A stretch of DNA of 64,000 bases from Antedon mediterranea. Lineage: Eukaryota > Echinodermata > Crinoidea > Comatulida > Antedonidae. The notes below the pieces were generated by a model, which was given only the letters and a program-made list of their open reading frames with translations, was not told where the DNA came from and searched no databases. Below are positions 34,930 through 46,900 of the stretch, piece after piece (position 1 is the first letter of the stretch; each line of letters begins with the position of its first letter). The position numbers were made by a program, and so were the translations under genes. The stretch is taken from the NCBI RefSeq assembly GCF_964355755.1, contig NC_092673.1:16001001-16065000 (forward strand). The letters are read 5' to 3'.

Positions 34930-36120
34930 GGATTCACATCAAGCGTCACGCTTCCGTCCCCCCGATTTTTGGTAATTGACACCCTAGATGGCCGGAAATT
35001 CATGCTGAATGACACCTCTAGTTTGGTCGGAAACGACACTTATAGTGCACTACCTACTTTTACGCGATAAGAAAACAATTTTTCGTTCATTACGAATGTC
35101 AGGGGGAAGTCCCCAATGACAAAAAATAGGCCTACTCGTCAGTAGGACAACTCTAATTGGCCGGAAACGACACTTAATAGCGCTAGCAAACAGTAAAACG
35201 ATCGTAGTGTGAGTTTTTATATTATTTTAACAGAATATTTAATTTAACTTTACAGAATTGTGCTTTGTTTTATGACAATTACAGGAATAGCAATACTTTG
35301 TTTGGAAATGTTGGTTCGTGGCAACCCAGTTGCATCCATTGAAGTGTTTCTCAACTATTTTATTTTTACAGCAAAAATTGCAATACAATAAAATTACAGA
35401 TTTTAATTCGAAATTCAGAGGCTTAAAAGGTAATCTTGGTGAACACTACAAGGGTGATCACTATCTTTTGCTCAAATTCTGCCTAAGTTATCACTTACCT
35501 TTCAGGCTTTTCATTTAATAGCACATAAATTGTTCAATAAACTTGTGTTAAAATGTTAATATCAAACGTACTAATGTCTGTTGTTGGAGAGTACAAAGGT
35601 CACAGAAGTTAGGCTGCTGAATATCTTGTAGTACTAAGTATATATATATAGGCATATTTTGAACTTTAAAGGTCACTTCTTTTTAAAATTGAAAAAATGG
35701 ATTGACACAGTTATTGCGCATCAGTTTTTTGCACGCAGTATTTTATTTATGCATTATGAAAAATGGAAAAAGTGGCTACCCTAAATCTGATTAAAATTGC
35801 CTCAAATGACGCTAGAACGCGTTGCTTCCAGGGGCTTCGCCATCTGGACCCCCACCGGGGGCCCTTGGCGGCCCCTCCCTGACACCCAGTTTAGAGAGAG
35901 ATTAACCAAATTATTAACCAAATAACTGATACGTTTTTCTGATACTCACAATTGCCTAGAGGGATGTTTTTGCCGTTTTTTTAGGGTGTAAAGTATAGCG
36001 GCCAAACTGAATGGCAGCCATTTGTTGTGTATTAATTAAAGAAAAGTCATAATTGCCGTTTGGGAAAATGAATCCACAAAACAATGTTTCCAGTTGTTGA
36101 TCTTTCAATCAATTATTATG
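34930..36120. other. No gene seen; repeat remnants
   Basis: Two copies of GGCCGGAAACGACACTTA-like text (35018, 35160) and a GC-rich block CCCCACCGGGGGCCCTTGGCGG (about 35850), probably MITE remnants. A 66-codon frame at 35318 has no support. Confidence 0.5.
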
Positions 36121-36126
36121 AACAAA

Positions 36127-36425
36127 ATAATAATCTTCATTCAGTAACGCCAGCATACAAGTCATCTTCATTCAGTAACACCAGCATACAGGTCGTCTTC
36201 ATTCAGTAACGCCAGCATACAGGTCATCTTCATGTAGTAACACCAGCATACAGGTCGTCTTCATTCAGTAACGCCAGCACACAGGTCATCTTCATTCAGT
36301 AAAACCAGCATACAGGAGTCATCTGCATGCAGTAACACCAGCATACATCTCATCTTCATTCAGTAACACCAGCATTTATACAGGTCATCTTCATTCAGTA
36401 ATATGCAGACATACAGGAGTCATCT
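36127..36425 (+). repeat. ~31-bp minisatellite, ~9 units
   Basis: Unit TCTTCATTCAGTAACRCCAG CATACAGGTCA, somewhat variable. One more unit is found at 37761-37795, on the other side of the inserted transposon. Confidence 0.9.
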
Positions 36426-37760
36426 CAGGGCTCGAAATTTACTTTTTTTTCGACTAGCAAACTTTGCTAGTTGTAAAAAAATTAACTAGCAAAATCAGCA
36501 GCATAACTAGCAATCACAATTTTTTTCGGTAAAATAGTTAAATTCTACACAAATCTGAATTTATTTAGGTGTAGACCTAGGCCTAGCTTTTAGGTGTAGG
36601 CCTAGCTAGCTAGGCAAAGCTGTAGTAGTAGTAGTACTCTTTTTAGCCAAATTAAAAAAAGATCAAGACATGCTTTCATGCTAGCCAAATCATGGTCGTT
36701 TCGGCCTATGGACGATTCGTCCCACTTTTTTTAGGTTGAAACATCAAACTTTTAAAATTTGAAGCGGAACAAAATTGACTAGGCCTATGTATAAAATATT
36801 ATTGCCGATGAAAAAACTGAGTTTTATATTGTTTATATCCAGACGTAATTAAAACATTAAATTTAATTGCCACCGAGCGAAATTGGTAGGCCCTAAACTA
36901 ATCCGTCCAAGCTACGCCCGCCGTCTCTCGCGCTCCACTCGTACGTCTCTATCCAGGAAATTCCCTATCGCACGAGAGAGGCATGATGTTGGAATAATAG
37001 TGGGCTGATCAATAGTTTGAAAACAGCTTACGGCATTTCTTAAGTGAATTTTTATTCAACGTATTCTTCTTTGATGAATCCTTTGCCCATTGCAGTGTAT
37101 ATCCATGGAGTATACTCCATGGTATATCAGTAATTAAAGTTGTGATGCGAAAGTGTGTGTAATTTAATTCCACAGGTAAACAATAGGCATAAGCAAATCC
37201 ATCGCACAAACAACAGGTACCTCGTGGTGTGCCGAGGAGACGTTCTTCTCGAGCGCGAGATCATAAACAAAATTGGAAGAGTCCATTAAGTGGGGGGTGT
37301 TTACTATTTACGAATCTATTAAATACGCGCTTTGACCACTGTGTAGGCAAAATATTTATTTCGTTAAATCCCTAAATTGATAATCGCGTATTCTGTAATC
37401 ACGTGACTGATGATGTAATCCTTAGCGACGTACTAAATGCACATGCTTTTGTGTTGGGGGAAAAGCTTGCTGTTTATAATGCACATCGTTAACAACTATG
37501 CTACCACATGATTCACGGTGCTATTCGCGTTTCCTTGACGTAAATTGGCGGCGTGTAAATGAAACAATTGTTTTCACCAAATTGGTTCCTATTAGCCGTT
37601 GTCGACATAGCGATTGGCGGCTAGCGTGGCTAAGCTAAAAAGTACGTATTTTTTCAAAATTCACACTAGCAAACATTTGCTAGTTTTGAAATTTTCAACT
37701 AGCAATTATCAAGAATCTACTAGCAAAATGCTAGTTTGCTAGCGTGAATTTCGAGCCCTG
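36426..37760. mobile_element. TIR transposon with CAGGGCTCGAAATT ends (1335 bp)
   Basis: Ends CAGGGCTCGAAATTTAC and, inverted, CAGGGCTCGAAATTCACG, flanked by CATCT (36421-36425, 37761-37765). Subterminal CTAGCAAA...TTTGCTAG motifs cluster at both ends. No transposase frame seen. The CAGGG start is hAT-like, but a 5-bp rather than 8-bp duplication leaves the superfamily open. A second, end-truncated copy is at ~51365-52376. Confidence 0.7.
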
Positions 37761-37938
37761 CATCTTCATGCAGTAACACCAGCATACAGGTCATCTTTCA
37801 TTCATTTAATGCAAAGGTTTCTGTCTGATGGAATTATGTTTTACATTTCATATTTTCAGAAGAGAATGTGTAGGCTTACTTTTACACTAGAAGCTGTCGG
37901 CATTAATAATTGTTAAATGAAGACACTGTATTTTTGCA

Positions 37939-37946
37939 ATGGAAAG
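37939..37946 (+). CDS. Gene 2 first coding exon (8 nt)
   Basis: ATG GAA AG|GTACGT. Only this frame joins exon 38337 without a stop; the other two frames meet TAG or TGA within 11 codons. The start lies 19 nt after an in-frame TGA. The 5' UTR start and promoter are not identifiable. Confidence 0.6.
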
Positions 37947-40900
37947 GTACGTTTTTAACAATTATTTCAAACAAAAATAACCAGCTCCAATATGTGTTGA
38001 TATTATTGAAATATGTAACTATTAAAAACAAATTAAAATGTTTGAATAGTTATATTGACATACATATATATAACATACTTTATAATCAGAATTTATAGTT
38101 CAAACAAAAAGAAAACACTTTGATTTTAAGATATTCTTTTGAGAAAAATACTTCAAACTTTCTTAAAAGATTATAAAATCCAAAATTATTTCTTTCTTTC
38201 TTTAAAAATTATGAAATCATAAATATTACAATTAAAGCGCTTATTCTCATTAAATATAATAATAATAATATTTCCATCAATCATCATTCTCATTAAATAC
38301 ACGGGTATAAATGGATTATTTCTTACATTTTAACAGGAAACATTTGGTAGAAGCTTTGTCAAGGAATGATTTGAAAACAATTAAACAAATCTGTAAGACG
38401 CAACCAGATCTTCTGAAATCTATCAATGAGGTATAAAAACAGATATATTTTTATAATATTATCAAAGAAGAAATTCTTTTCATTAAAGTTTAAAATTATA
38501 GAGGATGTAATTTTATTTAATAGTTTAAAGCTTTTTTACTTAATGAATTACAATTCTTTTGCATTATCACACTGATGATGGAGGTATAACCTGCATATAC
38601 TGATTAACCACATTAGGCTAAAAATAATAATATAAATACACACTGATGATGGAGGTATAACCTGCATGTACTGATTAACCACATTAGGCTAAAAATAATA
38701 ATATAAATACACACTGATGATGGAGGTATAACCTGCATGTACTGATTAACAACATTAGGCTAAAAATAATAATATAAATACACACTGATGATAGGGGTAT
38801 AACCTGCATGCACTGATTAACAACATTAGGCTAAAAATAATAATATAAATACACACTGATGATGGAGGTATAACCTGCATGTACTGATTAACCACATTAG
38901 GCTAAAAATAATAATATAAATACACACTGATGATGGAGGTATAACCTGTATGTACTGATTAACCACATTAGGCTAAAAATAATAATATAAATACACACTG
39001 ATGAAGGAGGTATAACCTGCATGAACTGATTAACCACATTAGGCTAAAAATAATTTGCTAGTGTAATAGGCTAACATTCTATAGATATGCTGTGGTAAAC
39101 CATTCTATTTTGTTCTACTCATTTATTAATAATGATAATTATGATTATTTACCACAATATTTAGCAGCAATTGTTGTTGTTTGTATTGACAAAAAACAAA
39201 CAATTTCACATAATGTCTGTTGTCAGTATTTATAAACTTTATTATGATTCCTTTCCAGGATGGTAACACTCCATTACATTCATATCTGGAGAGAGGATAC
39301 CCTACCTTAGCAATAGTGACTTGTCTCATTCAGCATGGGGCACCAGCAACATTGCAAAATAAGGTAATGTACAGGGATTTGCTAGTGTAATAGGCTAACA
39401 TTATATAGATATGCTGTGGTAAACCATTCTATTTTGTTCTACTCATTTATTAATAATGATAATTATGATTATTTACCACAATATTTAGTAGCAATTGTTG
39501 TTGTTTGTATTGACAAAAAACAAACAATTTCACATAATGTCTGTTGTCAGTATTTATAAACTTTATTATGATTCCTTTCCAGGATGGTGACACTCTATTA
39601 CATATATATCTGTGGGGTAGATATACTGCACCTAACTTAGAAATAGTGACGTGTCTCATTCAGCATGGGGTACCAGTAGCATTGCAAAATAAGGTAATGT
39701 ACAGGGATTTGCTAGTGTAATAGGCTAACATTCTATAGATATGCTGTGGTAAACCATTCTATTTTGTTCTACTCATTTATTAATAATGATAATTATGATT
39801 ATTTACCACAATATTTAGCAGTAATTGTTGTTGTTTGTATTGACAAAAAACAAACAATTTCACATAATGTCTGTTGTCAGTATTTATAAACTTTATTATG
39901 ATTCCTTTCCAGGATGGTGACACTCTATTACATATATATCTGTGGGGTAGATATACTGCACCTACCTTAGAAATAGTGACTTGTCTCATTCAGCATGGGG
40001 TACCAGTAGCATTGCAAAATAAGGTAATGTACAGGGATTTGCTAGTGTAATAGGCTAACATTCTATAGATATGCTGTGGTAAACCATTCTATTTTGTTCT
40101 ACTCATTTATTAATAATGATAATTATGATTATTTACCACAATATTTAGCAGTAATTGTTGTTGTTTGTATTGACAAAAAACAAACAATTTCACATAATGT
40201 CTGTTGTCAGTATTTATAAACTTCATTATGATTCCTTTCCAGTATGGTTACACTCCATTACATACATATCTGGAGAATGGATATACACCTACCTTAGAAA
40301 TAGTGACGTGTCTCATTCAGCATGGGGTACCAGTAGCATTGCAAAATAAGGTAATGTACAGGGATTTGCTAGTGTAATAGGCTAACATTCTATAGATAAG
40401 CTGTGGTAAACCATTCTATTTTGTTCTACTCATTTATTAATAATGATAATTATGATTATTTACCACAATATTTAGCAGCAATTGTTGTTGTTTGTATTGA
40501 CAAAAAACAAACAATTTCACATAATGTCTGTTGTCAGTATTTATAAACTTTATTGTGATTCCTTTCCAGAATGGTAACACTCCATTACATTCATATCTGA
40601 AGAGAGGATACCCTACCTTAGCAATAGTGACTTGTCTCATTCAGCATGGGGCACCAGCAACATTGCAAAATAAGGTAATGTACAGGGATTTGCTAGTGTA
40701 ATAGGCTAACATTATATAGATATGCTGTGGTAAATCATTCTATTTTGTTCTACTCATTTATTAATAATGATAATTATGATTATTTACCACAATATTTAGC
40801 AGTAATTGTTGTTGTTTGTATTGACAAAAAACAAACAATTTCACATAATGTCTGTTGTCAGTATTTATAAACTTTATTATGATTCCTTTCCAGGATGGTG

Positions 40901-43900
40901 ACACTCCATTACATATACATCTGAAATATGAATATCCTTACTTAGAAATAGTGAAGTGTCTCATTCAGCATGGGTCACCAGTAGCATTGCAAAATAAGGT
41001 AATGTACAGGGATTTGCTAGTGTAATAAGCTAAAATTCTTTAGATCTACTGAAATAAACTATTCAGTGAGAGAAAAAAGTAAGCCCATTAACAAAAATCA
41101 AATTTTATTAAAACAAACCAAATTAAAATAATAACTAAACAGTTATATATGATTTATGATAACTGATTTAAAGTATACAGTTATCCATCACATAACATTA
41201 ATGTTTTTTCTTAATGAACAAAAACAATCTACTTGTAATTTTTTATATTCAGGTGAATCAGTATAATTTTGTTTAAATACTTTTTACCATAAAATAAATA
41301 TATATTGCTCAATATGTAGCTGTAAAGATAATAACAATTGAAAATGGTCTAATTAATTATAAATATGAAATAAAATGTATGTTGACAAATAATAAAATAG
41401 CAAACAAAAATGTTTGTGTTATTGTTAACAAAATTAATAGAATCTGATTGTAATAAAAAAAGAATTAGTTAGTGGTAATAACCTGCTCCTTACCTTACAA
41501 AAAAATACTTCTGTCAGTATATCCAGCTAATTACAGTTTGAATATGGCCTTAAAGAGATCCTTTTCCAGCATTTTTTTTTGCAAACATTTTGCCACAAAT
41601 GGAAGAGAAATGTAAATAATGTTTAGTTTATAGTGGTTTCCAAAATCTAAAAATGTTTGAGCAATGCAATTGGAAAAAGAAATTTAACATGAAATTATTC
41701 TTTTCAAACAGTGCCGTATCTTATCTTATGACTTTTTGGAAAAAATGATTCTATAAAGTTGCCAGTTAAAATGTGATATACTAGTAAGTGCCCACAGATG
41801 GTTCTCGAATACATGAACTTTGGTAAATAACTGAAATTGTCTAAGTCGCACTGTACACAAAGCAAATGAATACAGATATGTTGGAATTTATGTAGTCAAA
41901 TATAATTGTCATGCGGAGAATTACCTTAATTTTGTTTATTACATGGTATTGTTCACCAAATTCCTGTCTTGGTACATTTTATTATGGGATGGTATCAGAC
42001 TTCATGATATGATTTTCATTAAGGCAAATGGTTTAAACTAAATGTGTTATCGTTAATATCTAACTTAGCTTAATTATGATATTGGTTTCATTGTGTTAAA
42101 AATCAGTACTGAAAGTATTTACCAACTTTCTCAGATTTTAATGATTACTTACATTAAGTAATAGGCTAACAATCACTAGATCTGATCCATGGTAATATAT
42201 TATATTTTGTTTTCATTTATCAATAATGATAATTAATATTTTATCACATTATTTAGCAGTAATTGTTGTTGTTTGTATTTACAAAAAAAAAACCCAATTT
42301 CACATAATGTCTGTTGTCAGTATTTATAAACTTCATTATGATTCCTTTCCAGGATGGTAACCCTCTATTACATGACTATCTGGGGAATGAATATACACCT
42401 ACCTTAGAAATAGTGACGTGTCTCATTTAGCATGGGACACCTAGTATCCCCATTTTACACTTTCTCTGGGAAAAAATTAGAAACAAGTGTTTCTCAACTG
42501 ATTTGTGTCATATGGGGTCTATATATCCACCAAAAAAAAGTTCCAGCTCATCTGGCCTAGGGAAAGCCGCCATTTTGGATTTTCAAAATGGCCGCCATAA
42601 AATACAGGTTTTTGCTCATATCTCCTCTTCTACATCATGCATGGAAATGATTTTGGTGGCAAAGTGTATGTTTTGAGGGTCAAGGAATCTAAATACAGCA
42701 TTTTGAAGTTCACTCAATGACCGCCATCTTGTTTTTTCAAAATGGCCGCCTTAAAATACAGATTTGTGCTTATCTCAGCTTCTACATCATGTATAGACAT
42801 GGGAAAATGGAGGTTTTGACGGTCAAGGAATCCAAATACAGCATTAATTTGAATTTCACCCAATGGCCGCCATTTTGAAAATCAAAATGGCTGCTATAAA
42901 ATTTACAGATTTTTCCTCATATCTCAGCTTCTATATCATATGAACGTAATTTTGGTAGAAAAATATATGTTTTGAAGGTCAAGGAATTCAAATATAGTAT
43001 TTTAAAGTTCACCTAATGCCCGCCATTTTGTTTTTCAAAATGGCTGCCATAAAATTTACAGATTTGTCCTCGTACCTCAGCTTCTACATCGTGCATGGAA
43101 ATGATTTTGTTGGCAATGTTTATGTTTTGAGGGTCAAGAAATCTAAATACAGCTTTTTGAAGTTCACTCAATGACAACCATTTTGATTGTAAAAATGGCC
43201 ACCATAAGCTACAGGTTTTTGCTAATTTATGAGCTACTATGATTATGATTTTGCTAAGCCTATGTTTTGAAGGTTACAGAATAAAAACAAAATTCAGCTT
43301 TTGAAATACAGTTGGAAAGTGATGACGCGAATAAGTCAATATGTTGGTGATAATATATGGGAACCACAATGATTATGACCCCAGGAGATACTGTACACAA
43401 GAAGATATCAGCGATGTACTGTAACTATATCATTCGCGTGAAGAACCTAAAAATAAAATATTCTAAAAAAGTTTGTTAGACGACATTTTAAGATATTTTC
43501 CAAATCCTAAAGAGAAACATGGCCAACTTTAGTTAAGCATATTCCAATCAGATACATTATAGATAAAGCAAGTAAAGCAATTTAAAGCAACATATCTTAT
43601 GTGACTGAATGGATGGTTACCTAATACACTGGGGACTAACACTACTTCACCATAACTGGTCTGGATAATGCGATAACTGGACAAATCGACGATAGTTTAT
43701 GCCGATCATTCTTTTTTATCCAATTAACATGTCAACAGTTTATACAATGGTACAGCCACTCTGAAAACGTATATCTAGCTGCTCATCTACCAGTCATAAT
43801 AATCAGACACGGAGGAGTTTATCTTTTCAGGAGCTTTCTTGGTTATATTGGACATACTGGTGGGTTGAGGTTTTGAAGTTGTGCATAACCTACTTTAAAG

Positions 43901-46900
43901 AGAGCTGTATATTCTAAAGCTCTTAGAGGATGCAGCTATGTATCATATAATGATGACACGAGATGAGGATGTACCATTTTGTCTCCAGATATAGACACAG
44001 TATAGGACAATTGACTATGATGGCCAATATGCCTGAACGACAAATTTCCATATACATACAATACAAGATGTTCCAAAAGAATGGATATCATGCAACGTGT
44101 TATAATGGTGAAGAATCAGTTTTCAGACATGAGCACAATAGAGAAAACCTTATGTATCTTGAAATTTGTCTTTCAGCATTTCCAGATATAGCCTTTCACT
44201 TTTGGCATTTTGGCCATGACCAGCTGCTGCAAATATAAAAGCATACTGTAGATGCTATATCTGAACCTGGAGCTCCCAATTGCACAATCACGCCTAAAAA
44301 GTTATACCATCTAATGATACAGCCACACCTTAAATGTTCTTGATATCTTTTTGACTTTCAGAGAAAGCTCTTAAGAATCTTTCGAGTTTGACGACAAATG
44401 GCAGTTTTCTTTCTCTAACTATTTGCATTACTTTACGTCACATTGGTTGATCGAAGGTTATTAGGATGGCAGATAAGCAGCTAGATATAAACATAAATGC
44501 AGACCATTTAGGGTGACTAGTGTTAATCTCCCAGTGTATTACCATGTATTCATAAGATATTACTTGCTTTATCCATAAGTTGTACTTTTAACTGCAAGAT
44601 GGCCATGCTTCTCTTTATATTTGGAAAATATCTTTACATGTCTATGTAACTTCTTTAGAATATCTTGTTTATTAGTTTCTTCTCGCGAATGATAGTTACA
44701 GTACACTCTCTGGTATCTTCTTGTATACCTCTTTGGTCGTAATCAGTATGGAACTCGATCTTGTGATTAACTCACGACGTTGAGATTGTGATAGCAATAG
44801 ATCTCGGAGACTAGACAAAGGGGATTGTACATAAATGTTGTTATTATTATATGTTGTGCCAGTTTGATTGGGAATTTTAAAACTATTACTGTATTTAACA
44901 AACTGTATGCAAAAAAAAGCAACATCTAAAGCCAGTGGAGCAGTAGCCTTCAACTATAAAGTTTGGTCCTAAACTTAGTTATCAAAATCATGTCTTCATT
45001 ATGTATATGAGCTACGAAATTAGCAAAACCTGTATTTTATGGCGGCCATTTTGAAAAACAAAATGGTGGCCCGGTTTTTAAATGAACTTTAAAAAAATGC
45101 TGTATTTGAAATCCTTGACCCTCAAAATATATACATTGCCACCAAAATCACTTCCATACATTATGTGGAAGCTGAGATAAGAGCAAAAATCTATATTTTT
45201 ATGCTGGCCATTTTGAAAAACAAAATGGCGGCCATTGAATGAATTACGAAAATGCTGTTTTTCGATTTCTTGACACTCACAACTACACTTTGTCACTAAA
45301 ATCACGTTCATACACGATGTAGAAGTTGAGATGAGTACAAATCTGTATTTTATGGCGGCCATTTTGAAAAACAAGATGGCGGACATTCAGTAAACTTCAA
45401 AATGCTGTATTTGGATTTATTGACTCTCAAAACATATACTTTGCCACCAAAATCATATCCATACATGATGTGGAAGCTGATATATGAGCAAAAATATGTA
45501 TTTTATGGCGGCCATTTAAAAAATCCAAAATGGCGGCTTTCCCCAGGCCTGATGAGCTGGAACTTTTTTTTGGTGGATATATAGAACCTATATAACTCAA
45601 ATCAGTTGAGAAACACTTGTTTCTAATTTTTTCCCAGATTGGCCCTTTTTAGACTTAAAATAGGGATACTAACCAGTAGCATTGCAAAATAAGGTAATGT
45701 ACAGGGATTTGCTAGTGTAATAAGCTAACATTATATAGATCTGCTGAAGTAAACCATTTAATGAGAGAAAAAAGTAAGCACATTAACAAAAATCAAATTT
45801 GATTAAAACAAACCAAATAAAAAAATAACTAAATAGTTATATATGATTTATGATCTGATTTAAAGTGTACAGTTACCTATCATATAACATAAATCTTTAA
45901 TTTTCTTAATGAACAAAAAAATCTATTTTTTTAATATATTCAGTTATTAATTAACAATTATTGACAACGGTCTAATTAATTGTAAATATGAAATAAAATG
46001 CGACAACTACTAAACAACTAAAAATGTTTATGTTAAAAAAATTAATAGAATCTGATTTTAATAAAAAACGATTATTAATTAATAATGTGCTCCTTCCCTT
46101 ATCTTACAAAAAAAATGCTTCTGTCAGTCTATCCAGCTAATTATGAAAATGGCCTTAAAGAAATCCTTTTCCAACCTAGGATCTTTTTGTGCAAACATTT
46201 TGCCACAAAAGGAAGAGAAATGTAAACAATGTTTTGTTAGTTTTCAAAAACTAAATTGTTTGAGTAATGCAATTTAAAAAAGAAAAGTAATATGAAATTA
46301 GTCTTTTCAAACTGAATGCTTTTAAGAAAAGTTCCGTCTCTTATCTTATGACTTTTTTGAAAAAATTAATTCTCGCTAAAATATAATATACTAGTAAGTG
46401 CTCACAGATGCTTCTTGAATACAAGAACTTTGGTAAATAACTGAAAATTGCACTGTACACATAGCACTACAGATATGATGGAATTTATGTAGTCAAATAT
46501 AATTGTCATCCTGAGAATTACCTTAATTTTGTTTATTGCATGGTATTGTTCACCAAATTCCTGTCTTGGTACATTTGATGATGGGATGGTATCAGGCTTC
46601 ATGATATGATATGATTTTCATCGGGGCAAATGGTTTAAATTAAATTTGTTATCGTTAATATCTAACTTAACTTAATTATGATATTGGTTTCATTGGGTGT
46701 TAAAAATCAGTACTGAAAGTATTTACCAACTTTCTCTACCATTGAGTATAAATTCTAGAAGTTGCACTTAATTTACTGAAATTTCCCTTTACCTAAATTT
46801 ATATGTAAATTCATTTAACTGCTTATTGGCCTCATACATTACGCTTAACATCTAAACATTTGTTTGTACAATTTTATAAAATATGTATTAAATTATTAAT

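Noticed and set aside
39126-40640. Minus-strand 64-69 aa ORFs repeated at 330-bp steps
   Set aside because: Antisense shadows of the ankyrin cassettes; the plus-strand exons have splice sites and domain identity.
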